Positions 15,594 through 24,281 of a stretch of DNA of 64,000 bases are shown one piece after another; the stretch's first letter is position 1; each line of letters begins with the position of its first letter. This DNA is from an uncultured Roseburia sp. (lineage in GTDB: Bacteria; Bacillota; Clostridia; Lachnospirales; Lachnospiraceae). Both the position numbers and the translations under genes were made by a program. Below the pieces are notes generated by a model. It was given only the letters and a program-made list of their open reading frames with translations. It had not been told where the DNA came from and ran no database searches. The stretch lies in NCBI GenBank assembly GCA_934317215.1, contig CAKREH010000007.1:56608-120607 (forward strand), read 5' to 3'.

Positions 15594-18332
15594 ATGAATT
15601 ATGGAAAGAAAAGTACGCAAAAGCGCGAAAAAGAACTGACTTCCAAAAGTACCATGATTCGCAAAAAATTTTACGTGATTTTTTGTAAGTCGCTGCTTGT
15701 ATGTGTATTTGCCGTCATGGTGATCGGAGTCTGCTCCGGTGTTGGAGTTATTCGCGGGATCATCGACTCAGCTCCAACGATCGATGATATTGTTGCTACT
15801 CCTACCGGTTTCTTATCCACGGTTTTTGATGCAAACGGCAACCAGACTGCCACACTGGTTGCATCGGGATCCAACCGCCGTGCCGTTACGATTGATGAGA
15901 TACCAAAGAATCTGCAGTATGCATTCGTTGCCATCGAAGACGAACGTTTTTACGAGCACAATGGTATCGATGTAACAGGTATCATTCGTGCCGGCGTAAA
16001 AGGTGTCGCATCCGGTTTTCATTTCTCGGAGGGTGCCAGTACCATCACGCAGCAGCTTTTGAAAAACACCGTCTTTACCAGCTGGACAAGCGAATCCTCC
16101 ATGGCTGACAAGTTTGAACGAAAGTTCCAGGAGCAGTACCTCGCCCTGCAGTTAGAAAAAGTGGTGGACAAGGACTGGATTCTGGAAAATTATCTGAATG
16201 CGATCAACCTCGGACAAAATACTTTAGGTGTCGGTGTCGCCTCGGAACGTTATTTTGGCAAAGATGTTTCTGATCTTACTTTATCAGAATGTGCTGTCTT
16301 AGCCGCCATTACCCAGAATCCTTCCAAATATAACCCGATTACCAATCCGCAGGAAAATGCCAAGCGCCGTATGAAAGTGCTCAACAACATGAAAGACCAG
16401 GGTTATATCTCACAGGAAGAATATGATGAAGCTGTTGCAGACAATGTTTACGACCGCATCCAGCTCGTCAACATTGAATCTGAAACCAACAGCATTAATT
16501 CTTATTTTGTGGATGAACTGACAGATCAGGTCATCCAGGATCTGGTGGAACAGAAAGGCTACACTGAGACGCAGGCTTACAAAGCACTTTATCAGGGTGG
16601 ACTTACGATCTACTCTACACAGGATCCGGAAATTCAGGCAATCTGTGATGATGAAGTGAATAATCTTGACAATTATCCGACTGCGCCGAAAGTATCGTTT
16701 TCCTATCGTTTATCTGTCCGCTCTGCCGACGGTTCCATATCGAATTACAGTGAACAGACGATGCTTTCCTATTATCAGTCTTCCAACAGGAGTTTTTCGA
16801 TCAACTTTAACTCCGAGGAAGATGCAGCTGCTGCAATTGAACAGTACAAAACGGACATCATGAAAGACGGTGATACGATCGTAAATGGAAGTGAAACCGT
16901 TATCTACACGCTTCAGCCGCAGGCGGCTCTCACGATCATCGACCAGAGTACCGGAAATGTCAAAGCATTAGTCGGCGGACGTGGAGACAAAACCGCCAAC
17001 AAAACCTTAAATCGTGCAACAGATACCACAAGACAGCCCGGATCTACTTTTAAAATCATTGCTGCATATGCGCCAGCACTTGATGCAGGCGGTCTGACAC
17101 TTGCTTCTGTCCAGAATGATGCACCTTACAACTATGGCAACGGACAGGGTGGTGCTGTTAACAACTATGACAATCGTTACCGCGGTTTCACAACACTGCG
17201 CGAGGCAATCACCAGCTCCATCAATGTTGTTACCGTAAAAACGTTAGCACAGATTGGCACATCCCTCGGATATGATTATATCTGTGATTTTGGCATCACA
17301 ACCGTCGGTCTGGATGAGAGTTCCAATGAGACCTTAGCACTCGGTGGTCTGACACACGGTGTTACCAACTTAGAGCTTACAGCTGCTTACGCAACGATTG
17401 CTAACAGTGGAACTTACATCAAGCCAAAATTCTATACCAAAATTTTAGACCATGATGGAAATGTACTGATCGATAATACCGAGCCTGTCTCACACACCGT
17501 CTTGAAAGACACAACCGCATGGTTATTAACCGATGCCATGAAAGATGTTATGACTCAGGGAACCGGTACTCCGGCTTATTTTGGAAGTTCTATGGCACAG
17601 GCCGGAAAATCCGGTACAACAACCAAAAACCGTGATGCACTGTTTGCCGGCTTTACTCCATATTACGCCTGTGTTGTATGGGGTGGATTTGATGATAACT
17701 CGCCACAATCCGGCGGTCAGACCACTTATCCAAAGAAGATCTGGAAAGCAGTCATGAGCCGTATCCACGAGGATCTGGAATATCAGGATTTCACAAAACC
17801 ATCCGGTATCGTAACTGCCCAGGTCTGCAAAGAATCCGGTAAGCTTGCAATCGCCGGTGTCTGTAATGCAGATCCACGAGGCAGCCAGGTCTATACAGAA
17901 TATTTTGCAGAAGGCACACAGCCGACCGAATATTGTGACCATCACATCGTTGCAAACATCTGTAATGTTTCCGGTCAGCTTGCCGGTGGTTACTGCCCTG
18001 CAGATGCGATTTCTTCCCGCGTATTTGTTATTGGCGGAACTGCCGGAACAGAAGATACTCCGTATCTTCTGACAGATGATTTTAAGAATACTACCTGTAC
18101 CCTGCACAATGAAAGTAACTCCACCTACCAGGGAACTTCCGCTTTTTCTGCAGTTCCAGGTGTAAATAATGATAATTCCGGCGGAACACAGGCTCCTGCC
18201 GATAATACGCAGCAGACACAGCCGCCTGCGGATAATACCGGCAATACACCTGCTGATAATACTGGCGGTGATGCATCCACTAACACCGGCGGAAATGATG
18301 GATTTGATACTGGAGATGCACCGGTTCAGTAA
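15594..18332 (+). CDS. Class A penicillin-binding protein (PBP1A type)
   Basis: 912 residues. A short basic cytoplasmic tail is followed by one membrane helix (about 28-50). The glycosyltransferase domain shows EDERFYEHNGIDVTGI (near 119) with the catalytic Glu and EGASTITQQLLKN. The transpeptidase domain shows QPGSTFK (active Ser, SxxK, near 485), SIN (near 542) and KSGTT (near 671). The C-terminus after about 850 is a disordered Asn/Gly/Thr/Gln-rich tail (ADNTQQTQPPADN). It polymerises and crosslinks peptidoglycan at the membrane outer face. Confidence 0.95.
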   Translation: MNYGKKSTQKREKELTSKSTMIRKKFYVIFCKSLLVCVFAVMVIGVCSGVGVIRGIIDSAPTIDDIVATPTGFLSTVFDANGNQTATLVASGSNRRAVTIDEIPKNLQYAFVAIEDERFYEHNGIDVTGIIRAGVKGVASGFHFSEGASTITQQLLKNTVFTSWTSESSMADKFERKFQEQYLALQLEKVVDKDWILENYLNAINLGQNTLGVGVASERYFGKDVSDLTLSECAVLAAITQNPSKYNPITNPQENAKRRMKVLNNMKDQGYISQEEYDEAVADNVYDRIQLVNIESETNSINSYFVDELTDQVIQDLVEQKGYTETQAYKALYQGGLTIYSTQDPEIQAICDDEVNNLDNYPTAPKVSFSYRLSVRSADGSISNYSEQTMLSYYQSSNRSFSINFNSEEDAAAAIEQYKTDIMKDGDTIVNGSETVIYTLQPQAALTIIDQSTGNVKALVGGRGDKTANKTLNRATDTTRQPGSTFKIIAAYAPALDAGGLTLASVQNDAPYNYGNGQGGAVNNYDNRYRGFTTLREAITSSINVVTVKTLAQIGTSLGYDYICDFGITTVGLDESSNETLALGGLTHGVTNLELTAAYATIANSGTYIKPKFYTKILDHDGNVLIDNTEPVSHTVLKDTTAWLLTDAMKDVMTQGTGTPAYFGSSMAQAGKSGTTTKNRDALFAGFTPYYACVVWGGFDDNSPQSGGQTTYPKKIWKAVMSRIHEDLEYQDFTKPSGIVTAQVCKESGKLAIAGVCNADPRGSQVYTEYFAEGTQPTEYCDHHIVANICNVSGQLAGGYCPADAISSRVFVIGGTAGTEDTPYLLTDDFKNTTCTLHNESNSTYQGTSAFSAVPGVNNDNSGGTQAPADNTQQTQPPADNTGNTPADNTGGDASTNTGGNDGFDTGDAPVQ

Positions 18333-18352
18333 AATAAATACTTTTCCATATA

Positions 18353-18392
18353 AAAATACCGGAAGTCCAAATTAATTGGCTCCGGTATTTTT
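18353..18392 (+). terminator. Terminator of the PBP gene
   Basis: AAAATACCGGA and TCCGGTATTTT form an 11-base-pair stem around a 17-base loop, ending in TTTTT. Located 20 bases after the PBP stop. Confidence 0.88.
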
Positions 18393-18441
18393 GTAATTTT
18401 CTTACTATCTCACCTTTTCATTTAACTGTTCTTCTATTATT

Positions 18442-18828
18442 CTATCTGTTTCCTGCCTTAAGTTTAAGCGACACTTGACCAGCTTCAACCTCAACATTAT
18501 ATCCTTTTAAAATTCCAATAATGGTCGCAATACCTAATACACCTATGATACAAACAGCTATATTTCCTGCTGTGACATCCATAATTCCATTTGCCACAAG
18601 TAACTGAGCAGATACTGCCGCACCGCCTGCCGGATTCAACATCACTGATGTTAACAATGCTGCCATTCCAGCTGCTTTTGCTGGCGTAAGCTTTCCCATC
18701 CACTTCATTTTTTTCGCCAAATCTCCCTGCACTTCAATATAAGGCTCTTTTCTCTTTATTGCCGCCTTTAATTCTTCTTTTGTACTTACTACTATCTTAT
18801 TTGTACCTTTCTTCTTTTTCCCAAACAT
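18442..18828 (-). CDS. Small protein with two membrane segments
   Basis: 128 residues. Lys-rich start (MFGKKKKGTNKIVV), a block STKEELKAAIKRKEPYIEVQ resembling the start of leader-like DUF families, then two hydrophobic segments (PAKAAGMAALLTSVMLNPAGGAAV and AVCIIGVLGIATIIGILKG) and a short beta end. GGAGATGAAAATCT precedes the start. It is the last gene of the minus-strand small-protein run that begins near 20.8 kb. No function recognised. Confidence 0.65.
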   Translation of the reverse strand: MFGKKKKGTNKIVVSTKEELKAAIKRKEPYIEVQGDLAKKMKWMGKLTPAKAAGMAALLTSVMLNPAGGAAVSAQLLVANGIMDVTAGNIAVCIIGVLGIATIIGILKGYNVEVEAGQVSLKLKAGNR

Positions 18829-18852
18829 AGATTTTCATCTCCTGTAAAATAT

Positions 18853-19020
18853 CTATTTTTTATTTCCATTATATTCTTTACGAATTGTTCCTATCTTTTT
18901 ATCCGATCTGGTATCCCGCCCATTATTATTTCGTAATGTTCCCGGAGGAAGTCCATGTTTTTTTTCAAACGTACCTACCGTACAATCACTTCTTGTCTTT
19001 CTTGTTTTTTTATCAGCCAT
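18853..19020 (-). CDS. Basic 55-residue protein
   Basis: Start at 19020 follows AAAGGTGTAGT; an in-frame upstream ATG (19062) lacks a site. MADKKTRKTRSDCTVGTFEK then KHGLPPGTLRNNNGRDTRSD and a Lys-rich tail. Two copies of a short pattern (TRSDxxxGTxxK: TRSDCTVGTFEK, TRSDKKIGTIRK) are separated by 25 residues, an internal duplication. Positively charged, so nucleic-acid or membrane-surface binding is possible. No family recognised. Confidence 0.55.
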   Translation of the reverse strand: MADKKTRKTRSDCTVGTFEKKHGLPPGTLRNNNGRDTRSDKKIGTIRKEYNGNKK

Positions 19021-19042
19021 ACTACACCTTTGCCTTCTTTCA

Positions 19043-19501
19043 TTATTTTTTAAACCTGACATCCTGAAACGAATCTTTTAACTCACTGGCAACTTCTACA
19101 ATATTTTCCGGTTCCTCTCCCTGTGACATTCTATAAAAATCATCCGCTACTACCCAGCCAAGAAATTCTGTTAATGCTGCAGCCGTAGACCCACTTATGA
19201 GGCCACCTATGATTGTACCTACTCCAGGAAAAGCTTTTAAAACACCTGTAGCAAATGTCCGACCTGCCTGTTGTGTCAAGCTAACTCCAATGATAGATTT
19301 TGCTGCTGCTTCAGATAGTGATATTTCAAATACCTTACCTAATTTAATTACCATACCAATTTGTGCTGCTGTAATAGGGATTGCATCGGACATTGGTATC
19401 GGTATAAATCCCGCTACAGCAGATGCACCTGTTGCTGAATGGATAATTAACTGACATTTCTTTTCTACTTCTTTTGACATATGTACTTTTGATTTGCTCA
19501 C
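19043..19501 (-). CDS. DUF697-like membrane-associated protein
   Basis: 152 residues. HSATGASAVAGFIPIPMSDA, then ITAAQIGMVIKLGKVFEI, SIIGVSLTQQAGRTFATGVL and FPGVGTIIGGLISGSTAAAL are the four hydrophobic blocks of DUF697, a domain usually fused C-terminal to GTPases (YcjF/Era-like). Here it stands alone without a GTPase, which is unusual. GGAAGAGAAAAGTGAGCAA precedes the start. It lies in the small-protein cluster controlled by the Mor-like activator upstream. Confidence 0.78.
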   Translation of the reverse strand: MSKSKVHMSKEVEKKCQLIIHSATGASAVAGFIPIPMSDAIPITAAQIGMVIKLGKVFEISLSEAAAKSIIGVSLTQQAGRTFATGVLKAFPGVGTIIGGLISGSTAAALTEFLGWVVADDFYRMSQGEEPENIVEVASELKDSFQDVRFKK

Positions 19502-19579
19502 TTTTCTCTTCCTCCTTTTGTCATAAATGCTGTATCGTTTTCTCCACTTTTTCCTTTACCTCACATGTACTTCAAAATT

Positions 19580-19855
19580 TTATACAACCTCATTTTTCGC
19601 TTTCTTCAATATCTGCCTCACCCTGCTTTCTGAATACCCATATTTTCTTGCCAGAGCATGTACATTTTTCCCATCATACTCGGAACAGATCTGCTGCACT
19701 ATGTATTCCCGGGAATAAAACTTTAACGGAAACATTAATTGTAATCCTTTAAAATGACTATATATTTTATAAGCATTATCAACTCCAACCGTCTCAGCCA
19801 CTTCCTTATATACTCCAGCCAGATCTTCCGAAGTAACATCAGAAATACTCTCCAA
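19580..19855 (-). CDS. Mor-family transcriptional activator
   Basis: About 91 residues. The TTG at 19855 is the likely start, because GAGGTGAT, an exact match to the 16S anti-SD, lies just upstream; a GTG inside that site at 19864 is less likely. LAGVYKEVAETVGVDNAYKI and the C-terminal helix-turn-helix ALARKYGYSESRVRQILKKA are the Mu Mor/C activator pattern. Mor binds as a dimer next to a weak -35 and recruits polymerase. Two TGTAAATTACA palindromes stand just upstream, so autoregulation is likely. It probably drives the small-protein run. Confidence 0.85.
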   Translation of the reverse strand: MESISDVTSEDLAGVYKEVAETVGVDNAYKIYSHFKGLQLMFPLKFYSREYIVQQICSEYDGKNVHALARKYGYSESRVRQILKKAKNEVV

Positions 19856-19887
19856 AAATATCACCTCGCATATAAAATGTTTTCTTT

Positions 19888-19956
19888 ATTATATTTTGTC
19901 TGCATTGTAAATTACAGCAGTCGATTTCATTGTAATTTTTACTTGTAAATTACAAT
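19888..19956 (-). promoter_or_regulatory. Twin palindromes and -10 box before the Mor gene
   Basis: TGTAAATTACA occurs at 19906-19916 and 19944-19954, 38 bases apart, with a half site ATTGTAAT at 19929-19936. On the minus strand TATAAT lies at 19888-19893 with no good -35; the first palindrome covers the -35 position. That geometry fits an activator-dependent promoter of the Mor kind. Confidence 0.55.
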
Positions 19957-20030
19957 ATTTAGCAATCAGAAATCTATAAGGTGTTCCGCTTAAGCGTTTT
20001 TATTTTATAAACAATAACACGTAAAAATCA

Positions 20031-20282
20031 TCAGATATCCTCTTCGTCTTTCTCCGCATTCTTCTTCAGAAGACAAGCACCTGCCATAATCAATGGTGTA
20101 AACGAAGCTAATACCATGCCCACTCTCTCTGTCTTTGATGAATTATCCAGTTGATTCATCTCTTTTAAAGCATCATCATGATATCTTAACGACTCCGATT
20201 TTTTGTCTGCGTGATATTTCACTACATTTACGATCATATCTACTACTTTAAGAACTGTTCCAGCATCAAAATTCATATTCAT
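20031..20282 (-). CDS. Small protein with C-terminal hydrophobic segment
   Basis: 83 residues from the ATG at 20282 (GGAGAGAAAG site). MNMNFDAGTVLKVVDMIVNV, then a polar helix with HADKKSESLRYHDDALKEMN, and a hydrophobic segment VLASFTPLIMAGACLLKKN before an acidic end. It resembles a single-pass or tail-anchored membrane protein. No family recognised; it shares strand and spacing with the other small genes between 18.4 and 20.8 kb. Confidence 0.58.
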   Translation of the reverse strand: MNMNFDAGTVLKVVDMIVNVVKYHADKKSESLRYHDDALKEMNQLDNSSKTERVGMVLASFTPLIMAGACLLKKNAEKDEEDI

Positions 20283-20374
20283 ATCTTTCTCTCCTTTTTC
20301 TAAGCACAATTTTTATTTTCTATACATCTAGCATCTTCCAGCTTCCATTGTATTTTCCATCGCTCTTCTCTAAT

Positions 20375-20530
20375 TTATTTGATTTTCTTTTTTGCAGCAT
20401 ATACCACAAGATCAATTACAGCACCAAGCACCATCTGTGCAACCTTATATTTGGTTTCTGTTTTTATTGCGGTTGCTTTTGTCTGTGTCAACCCCAATGC
20501 CATTGTTGTGTCGAAAATATTATTTTTCAT
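20375..20530 (-). CDS. 51-residue membrane-associated helical protein
   Basis: ATG at 20530 is preceded by GAGAGGAGCAAATGAG. MKNNIFDTTMALGLTQTKAT then TETKYKVAQMVLGAVIDLVV and a Lys-rich tail YAAKKKIK. One amphipathic-to-hydrophobic helix of about 20 residues with a basic end: a pattern seen in small membrane regulators. It lies between two other small genes on the same strand. Function unknown. Confidence 0.5.
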   Translation of the reverse strand: MKNNIFDTTMALGLTQTKATAIKTETKYKVAQMVLGAVIDLVVYAAKKKIK

Positions 20531-20560
20531 CTCATTTGCTCCTCTCTTATACGCTAAATT

Positions 20561-20788
20561 TTACCTATCCGATAACGGTCTGCAATTATACTTTTGACAT
20601 ATCCGGTTTACCTCCTCCAATTTTTGTTTGTGATACAGCGCCCATATAAAAATGGTGTCTCTCCGGTCTCTCGCATATAGTTTAGGCATATACTCTTTCT
20701 CTAAAAGTGACTGCGTTTTTTCATACCCCATACCCACCTGAATGGCATTTGCTATGAGCTGATCCCGTTCACTTTCCTTTCTTAACAT
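20561..20788 (-). CDS. 75-residue protein sharing a motif with the HTH protein opposite
   Basis: GGAGGCGGATATGGTGG precedes the ATG. MLRKESERDQLIANAIQVGM, GYEKTQSLLEKEYM, then RDTIFIWALYHKQKLEEVNR and a short tail. The last block matches LDRIIIWGLAHQKDSYEI near the end of the divergently encoded HTH protein (20979-21401), suggesting a common ancestral domain of the form DxIxIWxLxH. First gene of the minus-strand small-protein run. Confidence 0.6.
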   Translation of the reverse strand: MLRKESERDQLIANAIQVGMGYEKTQSLLEKEYMPKLYARDRRDTIFIWALYHKQKLEEVNRICQKYNCRPLSDR

Positions 20789-20902
20789 CCACCATATCCG
20801 CCTCCTTTTTATTTATGATCTGTTCCTTTGATGAACTTATCATAACAAAGTATTCTCCATGAAGTGTCCGATGGCATCGGTCTTTTAATTTTTTATTTCA
20901 GA

Positions 20903-20930
20903 TGTAAACATTTTTTCTTTATGCTATAAT
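20903..20930 (+). promoter_or_regulatory. Promoter of the HTH-kinase operon
   Basis: TGTAAA (20903-20908), 16-base spacer, TATAAT (20925-20930), 48 bases before the HTH gene start. The -10 is perfect, the -35 only fair. Confidence 0.6.
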
Positions 20931-20978
20931 AGTTTAAAATTGTTTTACTTTTATCATATTATTTTGTGGAGATTACTT

Positions 20979-21401
20979 ATGGGAAATATAACAGATATGA
21001 ATACACGCGCATTAGAAAGCGCTGAAAATTACGACGATGCCGAGCTTGAGGGGCTCTTTGATACAAAAGAATTCTGTATTGCTCTTTCTAATCTTATTGA
21101 CTCGAAAGGCATAAAAACCGGTGATATTCTTAACCACTGTAATATCAGCAAATCTTACCTTATGGATATCAAAAATCCTTCGAAAAATATACAGCCAAAG
21201 CGAAATAAAATACTTGATCTGTGTCTTGGCATAAACGCAACGAAAGATGAAATAAATACACTTCTGCGCCTGGCACATTATCAGCCGCTTGACTCTCGTG
21301 GAGAAGTTCTTGACCGGATTATTATCTGGGGACTGGCTCATCAGAAAGACAGCTATGAGATCCGTTCTAAAATATACGAACACGGTTACACAGATTTTTA
21401 A
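20979..21401 (+). CDS. Helix-turn-helix protein upstream of a kinase
   Basis: 140 residues from the ATG at 20979, which has GTGGAG eight bases upstream. FDTKEFCIALSNLIDSKGIK, TGDILNHCNISKSYLMDIKN and NKILDLCLGINATKDEINTL form an XRE-like fold in which the recognition helix is ISKSYLMDI. The C-terminal RIIIWGLAHQKDSYEIRSKI is shared with the small protein at 20561-20788. It is 68 bases before the kinase gene; probable roles are operon regulator or phosphorylation substrate, both inference. Confidence 0.72.
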   Translation: MGNITDMNTRALESAENYDDAELEGLFDTKEFCIALSNLIDSKGIKTGDILNHCNISKSYLMDIKNPSKNIQPKRNKILDLCLGINATKDEINTLLRLAHYQPLDSRGEVLDRIIIWGLAHQKDSYEIRSKIYEHGYTDF

Positions 21402-21469
21402 AATAAGATTGTACGCCCCGCAAACATTCTATTGTCATGATTTATCATATTAACATGGAGAAAATTTAA

Positions 21470-22609
21470 GTGAATGACCTTGACCGACAAATACTTGAAA
21501 AATACTATACCATTGAGGAAGACCTGACCGCGGATCACCCGGATAAGCCATACAAAGTTTACACTGCCTGGACAGAATTGGATTTTACACCGGTAATTTT
21601 TAAAGAAATGGATGAAAAACGTGCTGATATCTATATGGCTTTATCAAAAATGTGGAATCCCTATGTTGCTGATGTCTATTCCGTTTACCGCTTAGAAAAC
21701 AGCTTTCTCCTTGATAGTGATTCAAAAAAACAGACTTACCTCGCCGTTACAGAATGTATCTGTAATAAAGCAGAAAACGGTCTGGATATGACTCTTACCA
21801 ATTACATAAAAACACATGGTGTTCTCGATGAAAAATCTGCCTTAAAATTATGTATGCAGATATGCGACGGACTGCGCGATATTCACCGGCTTGGATATAT
21901 CCATAAAGATTTAAAACCCGATAATATTATGGTCTGCAGTACAAAAGATATATCCGGTCTTCCGCTCCTTAAAATTATTGATTTCGGGGTCTCCGATATC
22001 TCTGAAAATATTGAGGATACCACCCTTATCAAAACACACATAGAAGATGCCGGAACAGAAGGGTATAATCCACATGACAAAAAGATTACGCCCCGCTGGG
22101 ATGTTTATTCCATCGGATGTATTCTGAATTTTATGCTCACCAGCCACACTCCGGATATGGATCCCTATAAAGGTTCCCTGGCAGTTCACAATATCATCGA
22201 ACATGCTACAGATGATTTTTCCTTACGTTATAACTCTGTGGCTGCACTTTATCATGCATTATCACACGAGGCAAGGGTCAGCTTATGGGACAAACTGCCA
22301 CTTTTGCGCTCACTCCCGGGATACCGGTCCCACACCCTATGGAAGGAACTCATTGCAACTCCCTACTATCTGCTCATGCTTTATTTGCTGGTGCAGGCAA
22401 TCATCGGCAACCCCCTTTTCCTGCTGATTGTGATACCACTGTGGTTTTTTCTCCCTCTGCTTACCATATTTGATCCATTCCACATCATCCCAAGAATCAA
22501 CTTTCTCCGTAAGTTCAGAAAGAATCCTTATTTTCTGATACTTTCCAAAACCATTGCCGTGATCGTATATTTTATTTTATCTGTCATTTTAACCGAATTA
22601 TTTACCTAA
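21470..22609 (+). CDS. Hanks-type Ser/Thr kinase with C-terminal membrane segments
   Basis: 379 residues, GTG start with GGAG ten bases upstream. Lys45 in PVIFKEMDEKR fits the ATP-anchoring Lys; the Gly-rich loop is not recognisable. RLGYIHKDLKPDNIM (about 140) is the catalytic loop and LKIIDFGVSD the DFG motif; AGTEGYNP and RWDVYSIGCILNFML complete the C-lobe. From about 285 there are three hydrophobic segments (YYLLMLYLLVQAIIG, LFLLIVIPLWFFLPLLTI, IAVIVYFILSVILT). Unlike PrkC/PknB there are no PASTA domains. It should phosphorylate cytoplasmic targets from the membrane. Confidence 0.9.
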   Translation: MNDLDRQILEKYYTIEEDLTADHPDKPYKVYTAWTELDFTPVIFKEMDEKRADIYMALSKMWNPYVADVYSVYRLENSFLLDSDSKKQTYLAVTECICNKAENGLDMTLTNYIKTHGVLDEKSALKLCMQICDGLRDIHRLGYIHKDLKPDNIMVCSTKDISGLPLLKIIDFGVSDISENIEDTTLIKTHIEDAGTEGYNPHDKKITPRWDVYSIGCILNFMLTSHTPDMDPYKGSLAVHNIIEHATDDFSLRYNSVAALYHALSHEARVSLWDKLPLLRSLPGYRSHTLWKELIATPYYLLMLYLLVQAIIGNPLFLLIVIPLWFFLPLLTIFDPFHIIPRINFLRKFRKNPYFLILSKTIAVIVYFILSVILTELFT

Positions 22610-22621
22610 AGGAGACTGTCC

Positions 22622-24241
22622 ATGGAAAAAGATGTAAAAAATTATGAAATACCTGCATGTGATGATTTTTCACTTATGGCCGGACAGATTGCAAGCAATG
22701 AGTTACAGCGCTCTAATACTGAAACTGCAGAGATACTTTCGACTCATAAAAATATATTTACCCAAAATAAAATTTTGACCAAACGGAAAACCGGATATCA
22801 TTCTCCACTTGCCATCAGCAATTTTCAATATTATATCAATCTGAATAAGCGGAAATTATTCCATTTGGGTTCAACCGTTCTGGTCATGATCATCTTTTTA
22901 ACTGGTCTGCTCTTAGGTATCCGGCAGTTACACAGTTTTTATACAAGATTTCATAATTTTGATGCGTCCGATGAAACACTTGAAGCAGCAATTAGCTATA
23001 TTGATAATAAGGATTATTCTGCTGCGATACCAAGACTGAACTACCTGCTCAATTCGGGCTGGGATGGCTACAAGGTATATCAGGAGTTATCCTCTGCCTA
23101 CTATTCTGCCGGAAATTATAATGCTTCTGCTGATACGACCTGCAATTTTATCGTAAATCATTACGGCACTGCGAACTGTACCAGCTTTACAGACGCTTTC
23201 CGAAGTCTTTGTGAAGATACCGGCGGCACCACCGGCAATACTGCCGCAAGAGTAAAAAATATCCTCACAGAATGTCAGAAATATGCTGATTTATATTATC
23301 AGATTGAAAAAGAATTATATTCCGGGCAGAATAAAAAAGCCCTGTATGACTGTGAACTGTTAAAAAATTCCGGGGCTGACTGCTTTTATTTTGCATGTTT
23401 ATATTCCACTGCGCTTGTGGAAACAGATCATATATATGACGCCTATCACTACATCATATCATTTATACAGAACGACTCCACATATCAGGCAAAATCTGTT
23501 ACGACAGATCAACGTAAGCTATTGTTAAATTATATCAAAGGATATGTTGACTCTGAAAAACGGACAATCTGTGAGAACTATATAGATCATGCGTTAGATG
23601 ATCTGAATCTGGATCTGCATTCTGGTCTGCAGTATTCTTCACCGGATACAAAATTTTCAACGGATGATGTCACTGCCGCCCTGAAAGACTGGCTGGACAC
23701 TCAATTTATGTATCTGGATCCCCTTGACAGTATTTCCGTTTCGGATACACCCACTTTATTATATGGGCATGAATGTTACTATGCCGTAGTAAAACACATA
23801 AGTAAGGACACCACATGCGAAAATTACTTTTTTTATGATACTATTTATGGCTATATTTATATGTTTTTAGATGGAAAATATGTAAATATTTTAGAAAATG
23901 AAGGACTTGAACAAATGTTAACCGAATATGCTCCCTTAACCGCTTCTGATATACTTGGGACTTATAAAAATTCTGCCTGTGACAATATTTGTATCAAAGT
24001 GACTGATTTCAGTGAAGCTGATTCACAGACAAACTATCAAATTTCATTTTCCATCATAGACACTAACACGAATGATGTGCTGCTTGATATCCAAAATGCA
24101 GATTTTACTTCCACATATACCTGTATTTCAACAGACGATATTGATTTCACTCTGATCTGGGGAAGCGAGGTAGTTCTTTTGATTCGTTCCGATTACACAC
24201 AAAACTATACGGATCTTCCCGGAAGATATGAAAAAATATAA
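22622..24241 (+). CDS. Single-pass membrane protein with TPR-like external region
   Basis: 539 residues, AGGAGACTGTCC site, 12 bases after the kinase stop. Residues 1-85 are cytoplasmic and Ser/Thr-rich (NELQRSNTETAEILSTHKN), a plausible substrate tail for the kinase. One membrane helix lies near 84-103 (VLVMIIFLTGLLLGIR). Outside, residues 118-270 hold TPR-like helical pairs (AAISYIDNKDYSAAIPRLNY, YQELSSAYYSAGNYNASADT), then a beta-rich domain with Tyr-rich stretches. Likely a sensor or scaffold working with the kinase; no exact family recognised. Confidence 0.78.
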   Translation: MEKDVKNYEIPACDDFSLMAGQIASNELQRSNTETAEILSTHKNIFTQNKILTKRKTGYHSPLAISNFQYYINLNKRKLFHLGSTVLVMIIFLTGLLLGIRQLHSFYTRFHNFDASDETLEAAISYIDNKDYSAAIPRLNYLLNSGWDGYKVYQELSSAYYSAGNYNASADTTCNFIVNHYGTANCTSFTDAFRSLCEDTGGTTGNTAARVKNILTECQKYADLYYQIEKELYSGQNKKALYDCELLKNSGADCFYFACLYSTALVETDHIYDAYHYIISFIQNDSTYQAKSVTTDQRKLLLNYIKGYVDSEKRTICENYIDHALDDLNLDLHSGLQYSSPDTKFSTDDVTAALKDWLDTQFMYLDPLDSISVSDTPTLLYGHECYYAVVKHISKDTTCENYFFYDTIYGYIYMFLDGKYVNILENEGLEQMLTEYAPLTASDILGTYKNSACDNICIKVTDFSEADSQTNYQISFSIIDTNTNDVLLDIQNADFTSTYTCISTDDIDFTLIWGSEVVLLIRSDYTQNYTDLPGRYEKI

Positions 24242-24281
24242 TAGAGCAGGGGGGGGGCAGCTTTACCGCTGTCTCCTGCTC
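24230..24281 (-). terminator. Terminator with a nine-G tract
   Basis: GAGCAGG (24244-24250) and CCTGCTC (24275-24281) pair, with CAGC/GCTG inside; minus-strand reading continues TATTATATTTTTTC. It terminates the PdaC/RsiV-like gene and also stands right after the TPR gene stop. The homopolymeric G run (24249-24257) may slip in replication or sequencing. Confidence 0.6.
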
